From UBA1429 sp964482225 (lineage in GTDB: Bacteria > Chloroflexota > Anaerolineae > UBA1429): 64,000 bases of DNA. Shown here piece by piece: positions 38,199 to 46,896 of this stretch. Position numbers and translations under genes: made by a program. The notes beneath the pieces were generated by a model. That model searched no databases. It saw nothing but the letters and a program-made list of their open reading frames with translations, and was not told the origin of the DNA. Each line of letters starts with the position of its first letter. The stretch's first letter is position 1. Where the stretch lies: positions 1-64,000 of the forward strand of contig CAYZWT010000023.1 in assembly GCA_964482225.1 (NCBI GenBank). Reading direction: 5' to 3'.

Positions 38199-40705
38199 GG
38201 CGTCTCACCTCTTGAGAATGTCTCGGCCAGCACAGTGATCTCTACGGATGCGCTCTCGGTTGGTTTCTCTTGTCCGATATGACGTGTGGCGGAAAAGACG
38301 TGTTCCCCCTCCTGCAATGGCCAAAGCATGCGATAGGGCGGGGCGGTCCATACCTGGATGACCTCGCCATCGAGCCAGAGGCGCAATTCGTCGCCGGGGG
38401 CGCAGGCAGCGCACACGGCGGCCACCTCGAGCTGCTGGTGCTCCGGCGGCAGCTCGCGCGACAGGCGATACACCGCGCGGGGGTCCGGCGAGACGAGATA
38501 AGGCGCGTCGCCATCCCCTTGGCTCCCATTGTCTGCCCCGAGCCCACCATCCGCATCCCGGGCCATCTCTGGGGGCAGGGGCAAGCCCTGATCCACGGCC
38601 CACGCCAGGGCGTCGGCGGGCCAGTAGGTCACGGCCCGCAGGATGCGCCGCTCGGCCGGCGTCTCGTCCGTGGCGGGCGCCCCTGTGAGGGCGTCCAGCT
38701 CGACCAGCCGGTGCATGTCGCAGGTCTCGGTGGGAACGTTCTCCGGCAGGAACAGCTCTTGGCGGCGGTGGTGGCAGGCGGGGCCCGGCAGCTTGCCCGA
38801 GCCTGCGCAGACCTCGACCTCCACCAGCCCCTCGGGCCGGACGAAAGGCGCCGGCGCCGTGCGGTGCAGCCGCCGCATCAGGGTATTCCAGATGGGGCCC
38901 GCGCCGGTGATGCCCGTGGCGCGCTCCATGGGCGCGCCGTCGGCGTTGCCCACCCAAACCCCCACGGTCCACGCGGTCGTATAGCCCAGGGTCCAGTTGT
39001 CACGCCAGTTGTTGGTGGTGCCCGTCTTGGCTGCCGCAGGAAAGGGCAGCTCCAGCACGCTGCCGTAGCCAAAGCTGGGGATGCGCGCCTGGGGGTCGGC
39101 GAGGATGTCCGTCACCAGATAGGCGATGCGCGGATCCAGGGCCTGCTGGGGCTCGGGGGGCGTGTGGGCGTAGAGTAGGCGGTCCTGGGCGTCGCGCACC
39201 TCGGAGATCAGGTAGGGCTGCACCAGTTGGCCGCCCTGGGCCAGGGCGGCATAGGCGCCGGTCAGTTGCAGCAAGCGCACCTCACCGCCGCCCAGGGTCA
39301 GGGCCAACCCCTGGCGCTCGGGGTGTGAGAGGCTGTCAATGCCCACGCGCCGGGCCATATCGGCCAGGGCTTGGGGGCCGATGCGATCCAGCACCCGCAC
39401 GGCCACCACATTGTACGACGAGCCCAGGGCCTCGCGCAGCGAAACCGGCCCGCGAAAGATGTGATCATAGTTGATGGGCACATAGCTCTCGCCCTCGGCC
39501 GTCTGGAACGAGGTGCGCACATCCGAGATCACCGTGGCGGGGGAGAGACCCCGTTCAAAGGCTGCCGCATACGTGAACGGCTTGAGGGCCGATCCAGGTT
39601 GACGTAACGCCAGAGCCGCGTTGACCGCGCCATCAATCGAGGCGTCGAAATAGGCGGGGCTGCCCACCATGACCTGCACCGCGCCATCGGGCGACAGGGC
39701 CACCACGGCGGCGTTGCGCACCCGGTGACCGGGGTTCTCACTGGTGGGCTGGTTCAGCTTGGCCAGGTGGCGCCGCACCTGGAGCTCGGCCTCTTGCTGC
39801 AAGCCCCAATCCAGGGTGGTGCGGATCGTTAGTCCCCCCTGGGACAATGCCTCCTCGTCCAGGATGCGCTCCAGTTCTTCGCGCACCAGCATGACAAAGT
39901 GGGGCGCGCGAATGCCCAGGTGTGCGCTGCCATAGCGCAACGGCTCGCGGGCTGCGAGGCTGGCGGCCTCGGCGGTGATATAGCCGGCGCGCGCCATCAG
40001 CGCCAGCACGGTGGCCTGGCGCTCCCGGGCCGCCTCAGGGTGGGTGAGGGGGTTATAGGCGGCGGGCGCTTGCAGCAGCCCCGCCAGCATAGCCGATTCG
40101 GCCAGGTTCAGCTCGGCGGCGGGCTTGGCGAAATAGGCCCGCGCGGCGGCCTCTACCCCGTAGGCCAGGTTGCCAAAGTAGGACTCGTTCAGATAGAGGG
40201 CCAGGATCTCGTCTTTGGCCAGGGTGCGGGTCAGCCGAAAGGCCAACCATGCCTCACGCACCTTGCGCCCCAGGCTCTGCTCATAGCGCTCCTCGGGCAG
40301 CAACATCTGGCGCGCCACCTGCTGGGTGATGGTGCTGGCGCCCGAGACGATCTCGCCCTGGCGCAGGTTCAGCCACAGAGCGCGCAGGATGGCTGGGGGG
40401 CTAAAGCCCGGGTTGCGGTAAAAGCTGGCGTCCTCGGTGGCGATGACGGCCTGGCGCAGGTGCAGGGGCATCTCTTCCAGGGGGATGGCGCGCTGGGCCC
40501 CGCTGTGGGGATCCATCAGCTCGTACAGGCGCTCGCCGTGGCGATCCACGATGACGCTCGAGGGCGCGGGCCGCGCGCCTGCCAGCGCGTCGCCGTTCAA
40601 GGGCGCCAGCCAGTGGAGCAGGCCCAGACCCAGGGCGATGCTCGCCAGCAAGGCGATGGCCACCCTGGCAAGGATGCATCGGCGTGGGCTGCGTTCCGTG
40701 TTCAT
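38195..40705 (-). CDS. pbpC: penicillin-binding protein 1C
   Basis: An 836-residue bifunctional PBP: membrane helix (about 12-32), transglycosylase domain with catalytic Glu91 (ATEDASFYRNPGF) and STITQQVAR, then the transpeptidase domain with S372-x-x-K375 (GSALKPFTY), S429-Y-N431 and K559-T-G. A BiPBP_C-type beta domain ends the chain (about 740-830). This last domain and the macroglobulin partner downstream identify it as PBP1C. It is 27 bases downstream of the polyprenyl synthase gene on the same strand. Confidence 0.95.
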   Translation of the reverse strand: MNTERSPRRCILARVAIALLASIALGLGLLHWLAPLNGDALAGARPAPSSVIVDRHGERLYELMDPHSGAQRAIPLEEMPLHLRQAVIATEDASFYRNPGFSPPAILRALWLNLRQGEIVSGASTITQQVARQMLLPEERYEQSLGRKVREAWLAFRLTRTLAKDEILALYLNESYFGNLAYGVEAAARAYFAKPAAELNLAESAMLAGLLQAPAAYNPLTHPEAARERQATVLALMARAGYITAEAASLAAREPLRYGSAHLGIRAPHFVMLVREELERILDEEALSQGGLTIRTTLDWGLQQEAELQVRRHLAKLNQPTSENPGHRVRNAAVVALSPDGAVQVMVGSPAYFDASIDGAVNAALALRQPGSALKPFTYAAAFERGLSPATVISDVRTSFQTAEGESYVPINYDHIFRGPVSLREALGSSYNVVAVRVLDRIGPQALADMARRVGIDSLSHPERQGLALTLGGGEVRLLQLTGAYAALAQGGQLVQPYLISEVRDAQDRLLYAHTPPEPQQALDPRIAYLVTDILADPQARIPSFGYGSVLELPFPAAAKTGTTNNWRDNWTLGYTTAWTVGVWVGNADGAPMERATGITGAGPIWNTLMRRLHRTAPAPFVRPEGLVEVEVCAGSGKLPGPACHHRRQELFLPENVPTETCDMHRLVELDALTGAPATDETPAERRILRAVTYWPADALAWAVDQGLPLPPEMARDADGGLGADNGSQGDGDAPYLVSPDPRAVYRLSRELPPEHQQLEVAAVCAACAPGDELRLWLDGEVIQVWTAPPYRMLWPLQEGEHVFSATRHIGQEKPTESASVEITVLAETFSRGETP

Positions 40706-40732
40706 CTCGGCCCCTCAATCCTCCGCGAGCCT

Positions 40733-41770
40733 CTAGCGCTCGCGGCCCACGATGCCCAGGGCCAGCCGCTCCAACTCGCGGGCGGCGGCGTTCTCCATGC
40801 CCAGGCCGCCCAGGGCGGCCAGCATGGCCCCCTGGTGGGCGACGGCCTGTTGGCGCACGTACGCCTGAGAGCCCGCCGCCTCCAGCCGCGCCAGCATGGC
40901 GGCCAGGGCCTCGTCATCGGTCTTGGCGCTGGCATAGAGGGCGTGCAACTGCGCCTCGCCCCGGGCAGCCTCCCACCTCAGGGCGTGAATCACCGGCATC
41001 GTCATCTTGCGGGCCAGAAGGTCGCTGGCCGCGGACTTGCCCGTCACGGCGGGGTCGCCCCAGATGCCCAGCAGGTCATCGGTCATCTGAAAGGCCAGGC
41101 CCAGTTCGTGGCCGAGCCGCGCCAGGGCGTCCACCACCGGCGCGGCGGCGCCGCCCAGCAGAGCGCCCGTGGCTGTGGCTGACGAGAGCAGCGCCGCCGT
41201 CTTGCCTGCGATCATCTTGCCATAGTCCTGCTCCGTCACGTCCAGGCGCCCCTCGAACGAGATATCCAGGTGTTGGCCGTGGCACAGGGCCAGACAGGTC
41301 TCATCCAGTCGGCGGGCCACCGCCAGCACGGTATCCGCCGGATGGCCCTGGCCTCCCAGACGATAGACCGCCAGCCGGGCCAGGCTCCACAGGGCGTCTC
41401 CGGCGTTGATCCCCTGGGCCATGCCCCAGAGCTTCCACACCGTGGCGCGGCCATGCCGCGTGGCGCTGTCGTCCTCGATGTCATCGTGGATCAGCGAAAA
41501 GTTGTGGATCAGTTCGATGGCCGCCGCCGCGGGCAACGCCCGCCGCCATGCGCCGCCCACCGCCTCGCAGGTCAGCAAGCACAGCAGGGGCCGCAGCCGC
41601 TTGCCATGCGCGCCCTGGAGCGCGCCCCCGTCGGGCGCGGCCCAGCCCAGGTGGTAGCGCAACATGTTGTATAGCGGCGCGTGCACCGGCTCGGGCGCGC
41701 TCACGATGGCCCGTAACTCGGCATCGAGGGCGACCAGATAGGGCGCGGCATCAAGAGGCATGGGCGGCAT
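40733..41770 (-). CDS. polyprenyl (geranylgeranyl/farnesyl) diphosphate synthase
   Basis: A 345-residue trans-prenyltransferase: first Asp-rich motif DDIEDD (D96, D97, D100) and second motif DDLLGIWGD, with GKRLRP (IPP-binding Arg) and an upstream FQMT. The bulky/small residues before the first motif do not let the chain length be read; short-chain (C15-C25) is most likely. ATG 41770 is within the end of fni; an ATG at 41761 is an alternative. It uses IPP and DMAPP that fni interconverts. Confidence 0.9.
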   Translation of the reverse strand: MPPMPLDAAPYLVALDAELRAIVSAPEPVHAPLYNMLRYHLGWAAPDGGALQGAHGKRLRPLLCLLTCEAVGGAWRRALPAAAAIELIHNFSLIHDDIEDDSATRHGRATVWKLWGMAQGINAGDALWSLARLAVYRLGGQGHPADTVLAVARRLDETCLALCHGQHLDISFEGRLDVTEQDYGKMIAGKTAALLSSATATGALLGGAAAPVVDALARLGHELGLAFQMTDDLLGIWGDPAVTGKSAASDLLARKMTMPVIHALRWEAARGEAQLHALYASAKTDDEALAAMLARLEAAGSQAYVRQQAVAHQGAMLAALGGLGMENAAARELERLALGIVGRER

Positions 41771-42779
41771 CCCTCAAAAAGATGCGCTCCGGCCCCAGGT
41801 CGGCGACGGTGCGGGCGCCGGAGCAGAACATGGCGATGGCAAGTTGACGCATGATGATGTCCAGGCATTGCGCCAGCGCCTCGTCGGAGGCCAGCGCGGC
41901 GTGCAGCAGCGAGCGGGCCATGCCCACCAGGTTGGCCCCCAGGGCCAGGCACTTGGCCACGTCCACGCCGCTGGCGATGCCGCCGCTGGCGATGATCGGC
42001 AGGGCGGGGCAGGCGGCGCGCGCCTGCACCAGCGCATCAACCGTGGGCAGGCCCCAGTCATCAAAGGCGGCGGCCACCTGGCGATCCGCCTCGGAGGCCA
42101 GGCGGTGGCCCTCGACGCGGCTCCACGAGGTGCCTCCGCTGCCCGCCAGGTCTATGGCGGCCACGCCAGCGTCCTCGAACTGCCGGGCCGCCGCCGCCGA
42201 GAGGCCCCAGCCGACCTCTTTGACGATCACGGGGTAGGGCGCCCCTGCGCACAGGCGCGCGATCTTGGCCAGGAGGCCACGAAAATCGGTGTTGCCCCCA
42301 GGCTGGATCACCTCTTGCAGGGCGTTCAGGTGCAATACCAGGGCGTCGGCGCCCACGGCCTCGACGGCCCGATGGCAGTCATCCAGGCCCAGGCCATAGT
42401 TGAGCTGGACCGCGCCCAGGTTTGCGAACAGCAGCACATCGGGCGCGATATCGCGCACCTGGAACGTCGCCATCTGCTCGGGCGCCTCCAGGGCGACGCG
42501 CTGAGAGCCCAGGCCCATTGCCAGCCCCAGCCGCTGGGCGGCACGCGCCAGCCGCCGGTTGATCTCGGCGGCGCGGGGCGTGCCGCCCGTCATGGCCGAG
42601 ATCAGCAGCGGCGCGCGCAGTTCGCGCCCCAGAAAGCGAGTGGCCAGCGAGACATCGGCCAGGGCCATCTCGGGCAGGGCGCAGGGCATCAGGGCATAGC
42701 GCTCCAGCCCTGTGGTGTGCCGCGAGGCCACGTCCTGGCCCGCCGTAATGCGCAGGTGCTCGTCTTTTCTGTCGCTCAC
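41751..42779 (-). CDS. fni: type 2 isopentenyl-diphosphate delta-isomerase
   Basis: A 342-residue FMN-dependent isomerase: RKDEHLRI start, MTGGTP, QRVALE, HLNALQEVIQPGGNTDFRG, VKEVGWGLS, DLAGSGGTSWSRVE, and GIASGVDVAKCLALGANLVGMAR (phosphate/FMN site). It interconverts IPP and DMAPP and needs FMN, NAD(P)H and Mg2+. It is first in the minus-strand run fni-prenyl synthase-pbpC-macroglobulin and has a good promoter upstream. Polyprenyl diphosphates feed undecaprenyl phosphate for peptidoglycan, a possible link to pbpC. Confidence 0.95.
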   Translation of the reverse strand: MSDRKDEHLRITAGQDVASRHTTGLERYALMPCALPEMALADVSLATRFLGRELRAPLLISAMTGGTPRAAEINRRLARAAQRLGLAMGLGSQRVALEAPEQMATFQVRDIAPDVLLFANLGAVQLNYGLGLDDCHRAVEAVGADALVLHLNALQEVIQPGGNTDFRGLLAKIARLCAGAPYPVIVKEVGWGLSAAAARQFEDAGVAAIDLAGSGGTSWSRVEGHRLASEADRQVAAAFDDWGLPTVDALVQARAACPALPIIASGGIASGVDVAKCLALGANLVGMARSLLHAALASDEALAQCLDIIMRQLAIAMFCSGARTVADLGPERIFLRDAAHAS

Positions 42780-42814
42780 CCGTCAGCCTCTTTGACTCTT
42801 GTCATGTTGGTTCC

Positions 42815-42843
42815 AGTGTACGCGGCGGCGCGCCGCGTGTCAA
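42815..42843 (-). promoter_or_regulatory. promoter of the fni-pbpC-macroglobulin run
   Basis: On the minus strand TTGACA (42843-42838) and TACACT (42820-42815) are 17 bases apart; the spacer is almost all G and C with GGCGCGCC at its centre. The start codon is 36 bases beyond the -10. Confidence 0.7.
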
Positions 42844-42863
42844 GATGCCCGGCTCGTCTGCGC

Positions 42864-42892
42864 TTGCGCGCCCCACGGCGCTGTGGCACAAT
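42864..42892 (+). promoter_or_regulatory. weak promoter candidate for the HIT gene
   Basis: TTGCGC (42864-42869), the same -35 hexamer as in the cobalamin transcript, and CACAAT (42887-42892) are 17 bases apart and divergent from the fni promoter. Confidence 0.35.
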
Positions 42893-42932
42893 GCCGCTCG
42901 ATGGAGCCTTGCCAGCTAGGGAGGACGCGGTC

Positions 42933-43400
42933 ATGCCAATAGCCTGTCCCTTTTGCGATCCGGCGATCCTGGCGGCGATCTATGCAGAGACGGAGCGCTG
43001 CCGGGCGATCTACAACCGGGCGCCGCTGGTGGACGGCCACAGCCTCATCGTCCCCAAGCGACACGCCACGCGCTTGGGAGACCTCTCCCCAGGGGAATGG
43101 ACGGAGTTGTTTGGGCTGGCGCGGCGCATGGCCTTGCTCCTGATGCCTGCCTATGGCTGCGATGGCTATGATCTCTCGCTGCAAGAGGGCGCCTCGGCAG
43201 GCCAAACGATGGCGCACCTGCACCTGCACATCGTGCCGCGACGCCCTGGCGACCTGCCGCACGACGACTGGCACGCCCAACTGCTGGATAGCGCCTTGCG
43301 TCGGAGGCTATCCCCGGACGAGATGGCCCGCCACGTGGCCCGTCTGCGCGCGATGGGTGGCGCTGCCGGTGGGCGCGCTACTCCTCCGCCTGCACCCTGA
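42933..43400 (+). CDS. HIT-family protein
   Basis: A 155-residue protein with a zinc-type start (MPIACPFC), DGHSLIVPKRHATRLGDL and the triad HLHLHIVPR. HIT hydrolases/transferases act on nucleotidyl compounds such as AppppA or adenylated intermediates. ATG 42933 follows AGGGAGGACG. The last 23 bases overlap the end of the convergent NBR1-domain lipoprotein gene. Confidence 0.93.
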   Translation: MPIACPFCDPAILAAIYAETERCRAIYNRAPLVDGHSLIVPKRHATRLGDLSPGEWTELFGLARRMALLLMPAYGCDGYDLSLQEGASAGQTMAHLHLHIVPRRPGDLPHDDWHAQLLDSALRRRLSPDEMARHVARLRAMGGAAGGRATPPPAP

Positions 43401-43953
43401 TCTGCACCCAAAAGCGGCTGCCAAAACACTGGGATCCGATGCAGAGCTGCCAGTAGCTGGTGTGTAGGCCCGGCTCGGAGGGGGCCACCATGTCTACCGC
43501 GATCTCGGCGGTCTCGCCGGGCTCCCGGGGGCGCAGCGACACGCTCTCTACCGGCCCAAAGGTGGGCCCGTTCACATGCTGAAATACGGTGCCTTCGGGC
43601 CAGGCCACCTCGCCCTCGTTGCGAATCTCCCAGATCTTTTGGAACGACTCGCCGGGGCGCACCACATACCCATCGGGGATGGTGATGTCGCTGACAAAGC
43701 GAGCATCCAGGATGCCGACATTGGGTGTCATGGTGGGCGCCGGGGTCATGGTAGGGGCCAGGGAAATGGTGGCCGTGGGCGGCAGGGACGCCGACGTGGG
43801 CACTGCCTGCAACGTCAGCGTTGGGGCAGGCGTTGGCGGCTCGGCGGTCGGCTCTGACTTGCGAAACGGATTGAGGCTACAAGCCGCCAGGACAAGCAAA
43901 GCCAAGACCAGGAGGCACAGGTGACGGCCAATGTCAGTAGGTTTTCGATTCAT
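43378..43953 (-). CDS. lipoprotein with NBR1-type Ig-like domain
   Basis: A 191-residue lipoprotein (signal helix, lipobox LAAC with Cys25), a Thr/Pro linker (about 35-75) and an NBR1 central-type Ig domain (about 82-188; FVSDITIPDGYVVRPGESFQKIWEIRNEGEVAWPEGT, PGLHTSYWQLC). In autophagy NBR1 the domain binds cargo; in Chloroflexota it is common in secreted proteins, with unknown ligands. ATG 43953 follows CAGGAGGGGG. The gene is convergent with the HIT gene. Confidence 0.9.
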   Translation of the reverse strand: MNRKPTDIGRHLCLLVLALLVLAACSLNPFRKSEPTAEPPTPAPTLTLQAVPTSASLPPTATISLAPTMTPAPTMTPNVGILDARFVSDITIPDGYVVRPGESFQKIWEIRNEGEVAWPEGTVFQHVNGPTFGPVESVSLRPREPGETAEIAVDMVAPSEPGLHTSYWQLCIGSQCFGSRFWVQIRVQAEE

Positions 43954-44003
43954 ACCCCCTCCTGGGAATCCATCGCGCGCCCGTTGCGCCTTGCTGTGGC
44001 AGA

Positions 44004-45575
44004 TCAGTTTGACGCGCCGGTCGGCTCGTAGCGGAACCACTCGAAATCAGCGGGCGTCTCGCAATCTTGTCCGTTGCCCGTGGCATACATCCCAAGATAC
44101 ACGCCGGTAAACCCACCGGCGACCTCTGTGGCCAAGTAGCGCATCTCGGCGGCGTCCAGGCGCACAGGCGCCCCGCCGTCCACAGCGCAGCTCATCTGGT
44201 ACACCGGCTCCCCGCCCCAGCGGGCGCGCGCCCCCTCGACATGGGGCGTGGCCGCCGCGATGGTCAGCTCCACGGGGCCATCTGAAGGCAATTCTTGCCT
44301 CGCGGTTACCACCGTGAGGCTGCCGATGGTCCGCCGCGCCAGGACGACCCGCGCGCCGCCCTCGCGCGCGACGGCGATCTCGATGCGATGACGGTCGTTC
44401 ATCAACACCGAAAGGCCCGCCTCCTCGCCCTCGGTCTGGGGCTGGAAGTGGAGGCGCGCTGTAGCCGTCATCTCGTGGTGCTGCTGGCGACGGCCCACCC
44501 AGGTGGGCGAATCCAACGCGCCCAGATGCGGCGCCGCGCCCCAGAGCCGCAGGAATCCGGGCAGCTGGCTCAGGCTGTAGCGCGCCGGATCGGGGTTGCG
44601 CAGATGGTTCCAGTGGAACGCAAGGGCCTCCGTCTCGAACGTATCCTCGACGACGCGATCCCAGCGGGTGGGCGCCTGCTGCGCGATGGCGGGCAGTTCG
44701 CTCTGTAGATCGGCCAGGCCGCCCTCGCCCACGACAGGCCAACCGTCCTCGGTCCAGCGTACGGGGGCCAGGTTGGTCTCGCGGCCCAGGTTGTGAAAGG
44801 TGGGATAGACGCCGTGGGGCCGCGTCCCCAAAAAGACCATCCACCAGGAGCCATCGTGGGCCTGCACCATGTCGGCGTGGCCGGTGGATTGGATCGGGCG
44901 GTCGGTGCTGCGGTGCGAGAGGATCGGATTGTGGGGGCAGGGCTCCCAGGGGCCATCGAGGGACGCGCTGCGGGCGATGGTGACCATGTGGCCGCGCTCG
45001 GTGCCGCCCTCGGCCAGTTGCAGGTAGTAGAGGCCGTTGATCTTGAACAGATGGGGCGCCTCGGGGTGCTGGCCGCCGCTGCCGTTCCACACGGAGCAGG
45101 GCTCTGCCAGGGCCTTGCCCGTGGCCATGTCCAGCGGGCAGGTGACGATCCCCCGGCCGGAGGTGGCGGTGAAATAGCAGGTCCCATCGTCGTCCCAGAA
45201 GAGGTCGGGGTCAATGCCGAGCAGGCCCGTATCTATCCAGATCGGGTCCGACCAGGGCCCCGCTGGGTCGTCGGCATGGACATAAAAGTGGCCGCCGCCG
45301 GTGACATTGGTGGTGACCATGTAAAAGCGCCCGGCATGATGGCGCAGGGTGGGGGCAAAGATGCCGCCCGAGGCGCGGCAGCCCGCCAGAGGGAGCTGTT
45401 CCGGGCGGGTGAGGCAATGGCCGATGGGCGCCCAATCCACCAGGTCGCGGCTGTGGAACAGGGGCACGCCGGGGAAATACTCGAAGGAGCTGGTCGCCAG
45501 ATAGTAATCCCGCCCCACGCGGCAGATGGTGGGATCGGGGTAAAAGCCGGGAATCACCGGGTTGCGGTAGGGCAT
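44004..45575 (-). CDS. glycoside hydrolase family 43, beta-xylosidase-like
   Basis: A 523-residue protein: five-blade beta-propeller with catalytic base Asp in NPVIPGFYPDPTICR, transition-state Asp in LLGIDPDLFWDDDG, and acid Glu in SGGQHPEAPHLFKI. A C-terminal beta-sandwich (about 320-520) as in GH43 subfamily beta-xylosidases follows. There is no signal peptide, so it probably acts on imported oligosaccharides (xylan-type). Transcribed alone from an extended -10 promoter. An enolase-superfamily enzyme and a sulfatase elsewhere in the window fit a glycan-degrading lifestyle. Confidence 0.92.
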   Translation of the reverse strand: MPYRNPVIPGFYPDPTICRVGRDYYLATSSFEYFPGVPLFHSRDLVDWAPIGHCLTRPEQLPLAGCRASGGIFAPTLRHHAGRFYMVTTNVTGGGHFYVHADDPAGPWSDPIWIDTGLLGIDPDLFWDDDGTCYFTATSGRGIVTCPLDMATGKALAEPCSVWNGSGGQHPEAPHLFKINGLYYLQLAEGGTERGHMVTIARSASLDGPWEPCPHNPILSHRSTDRPIQSTGHADMVQAHDGSWWMVFLGTRPHGVYPTFHNLGRETNLAPVRWTEDGWPVVGEGGLADLQSELPAIAQQAPTRWDRVVEDTFETEALAFHWNHLRNPDPARYSLSQLPGFLRLWGAAPHLGALDSPTWVGRRQQHHEMTATARLHFQPQTEGEEAGLSVLMNDRHRIEIAVAREGGARVVLARRTIGSLTVVTARQELPSDGPVELTIAAATPHVEGARARWGGEPVYQMSCAVDGGAPVRLDAAEMRYLATEVAGGFTGVYLGMYATGNGQDCETPADFEWFRYEPTGASN

Positions 45576-45609
45576 GGAGAGCCTCCTTGCTGCATGCTCG
45601 ACTGTTCAG

Positions 45610-45618
45610 AGTATACCA
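45610..45618 (-). promoter_or_regulatory. extended -10 promoter of GH43
   Basis: TGG directly precedes TATACT on the minus strand (45618-45610), about 35 bases upstream of the GH43 start. No clear -35. Confidence 0.45.
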
Positions 45619-45744
45619 CAAAGCAAAGGCGGAGGGCAGCAGGTGCGCATTCTCTTCAGGGCCGCCCCTCCGCAGCCGATGGTGCATGCCTTGCGTCCCG
45701 CTACAAGGTTGGCCGCAAAGCGGATTCCCCCAGCCCGCCAACTG

Positions 45745-45753
45745 TGTTATACT
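45745..45753 (+). promoter_or_regulatory. extended -10 promoter of the next membrane-protein gene
   Basis: TGT precedes TATACT (45745-45753), 65 bases before ATG 45818; divergent from the GH43 promoter 130 bases away. No clear -35. Confidence 0.45.
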
Positions 45754-45817
45754 GCCGCCAATGTGCCGTTCGGCGCCCGCGCACCCGCAGGGCGCTCCAC
45801 CACACAGGAGGGAAACA

Positions 45818-46816
45818 ATGGGAACCAAATCGCTACAACTGGGGCGCGCCTTTGGACTGGTGATGCGCACCCTGCCCATCGCCCTGGTGCGCCTGGGCGT
45901 GCTGCTGCTCTTTTGGCTGGCGGCCCTGGTGTACCTGGCCATCGTGGGCGGCCTCGCCTGGCTGGTGAGCCAGGCCATTCCCATTGCAGGCATCATCGTC
46001 GCCATCATTGGCCTGGGCGGCATGGGCTACTTGTACTATCTGGCGCGGCGCTATGTCCTGTATCTGATCAAGGCCGCCCAGATCGCCGTCATGGCCGAGT
46101 TGCTGGTGCGCGAGGCGCTGCCCGCCGGGGCCAACCAGTTGGCCTGGGGCAAGCAGCGGGTGCAAGAGCGCTTTGGCGAGGCCAGCATCATGTTCGTCGT
46201 GGATCAGATGGTGGCGGGCATCATCAGCGTCTTTACCGGCGCGGTCTATGGCATCGCCTCGATCTTGCCCGGCGGCGCGCTGCGCAGCCTGGCCCAGATC
46301 GTCAACCGCGTGGTGCGTTTCTCCCTGACCTATGTGGATGAGGCGATCCTGGCGCGCGCCTTTTGGACCGATTCCGAGGACGTGTGGACCAACGCCCGCG
46401 ATGGCGTGGTGCTGTATGGCATGGTCTGGAAACCGCTGCTGATGAACGCCGTGGCCCTGATGGTGCTGAGCTATATCCCCTTTGTGCTGGTCTGGATCAT
46501 CGTGGCGGCGCCCATCGGCTTCCTGGCCAACGCCATCTCGTCGTCGTTTGCAGGCTGGAGCATCATTGCGACGTTGCTGCTGGCGTGGCTGGTCAAGGTC
46601 GCCATCGGCGATACCTTTGCGATGGCGGCCATGCTCGCCGCCTACCAGCGCTCTACCGAGGGCTTGACCCCCGATCCCGGCGTGACGGCCAAGCTGGAGC
46701 AGATCAGCTCCAAGTTCCGTGGCCTGCAGGATCGGGCGCGCCAGGCGATGGGCGGACGGGCCGTCCCCCCCGCGCCGGAGGACGGTCCGCCCCAGCCGTT
46801 CGACGTGGGCGCCTAG
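45818..46816 (+). CDS. multi-pass membrane protein, function unknown
   Basis: A 332-residue protein with about six hydrophobic helices: two N-terminal (about 18-62), one at 65-85, a central amphipathic part (ASIMFVVDQMVAGIISVFTGA), two near 205-260, then a hydrophilic C-terminus ending in Pro-rich residues. The ATG follows CAGGAGGGAAAC. It has no sequence motif I recognise; the arrangement resembles uncharacterised DUF4013/YihY-like membrane proteins. Adjacent to a sulfatase gene but separated by 80 bases. Confidence 0.75.
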   Translation: MGTKSLQLGRAFGLVMRTLPIALVRLGVLLLFWLAALVYLAIVGGLAWLVSQAIPIAGIIVAIIGLGGMGYLYYLARRYVLYLIKAAQIAVMAELLVREALPAGANQLAWGKQRVQERFGEASIMFVVDQMVAGIISVFTGAVYGIASILPGGALRSLAQIVNRVVRFSLTYVDEAILARAFWTDSEDVWTNARDGVVLYGMVWKPLLMNAVALMVLSYIPFVLVWIIVAAPIGFLANAISSSFAGWSIIATLLLAWLVKVAIGDTFAMAAMLAAYQRSTEGLTPDPGVTAKLEQISSKFRGLQDRARQAMGGRAVPPAPEDGPPQPFDVGA

Positions 46817-46896
46817 CCGGGCGCGCATGCCGCTGGACATCTACGCCCTCTTTCCGTATCCTATCCGCAAGGAACCGGACGGAAAGGGGGCTTGGC

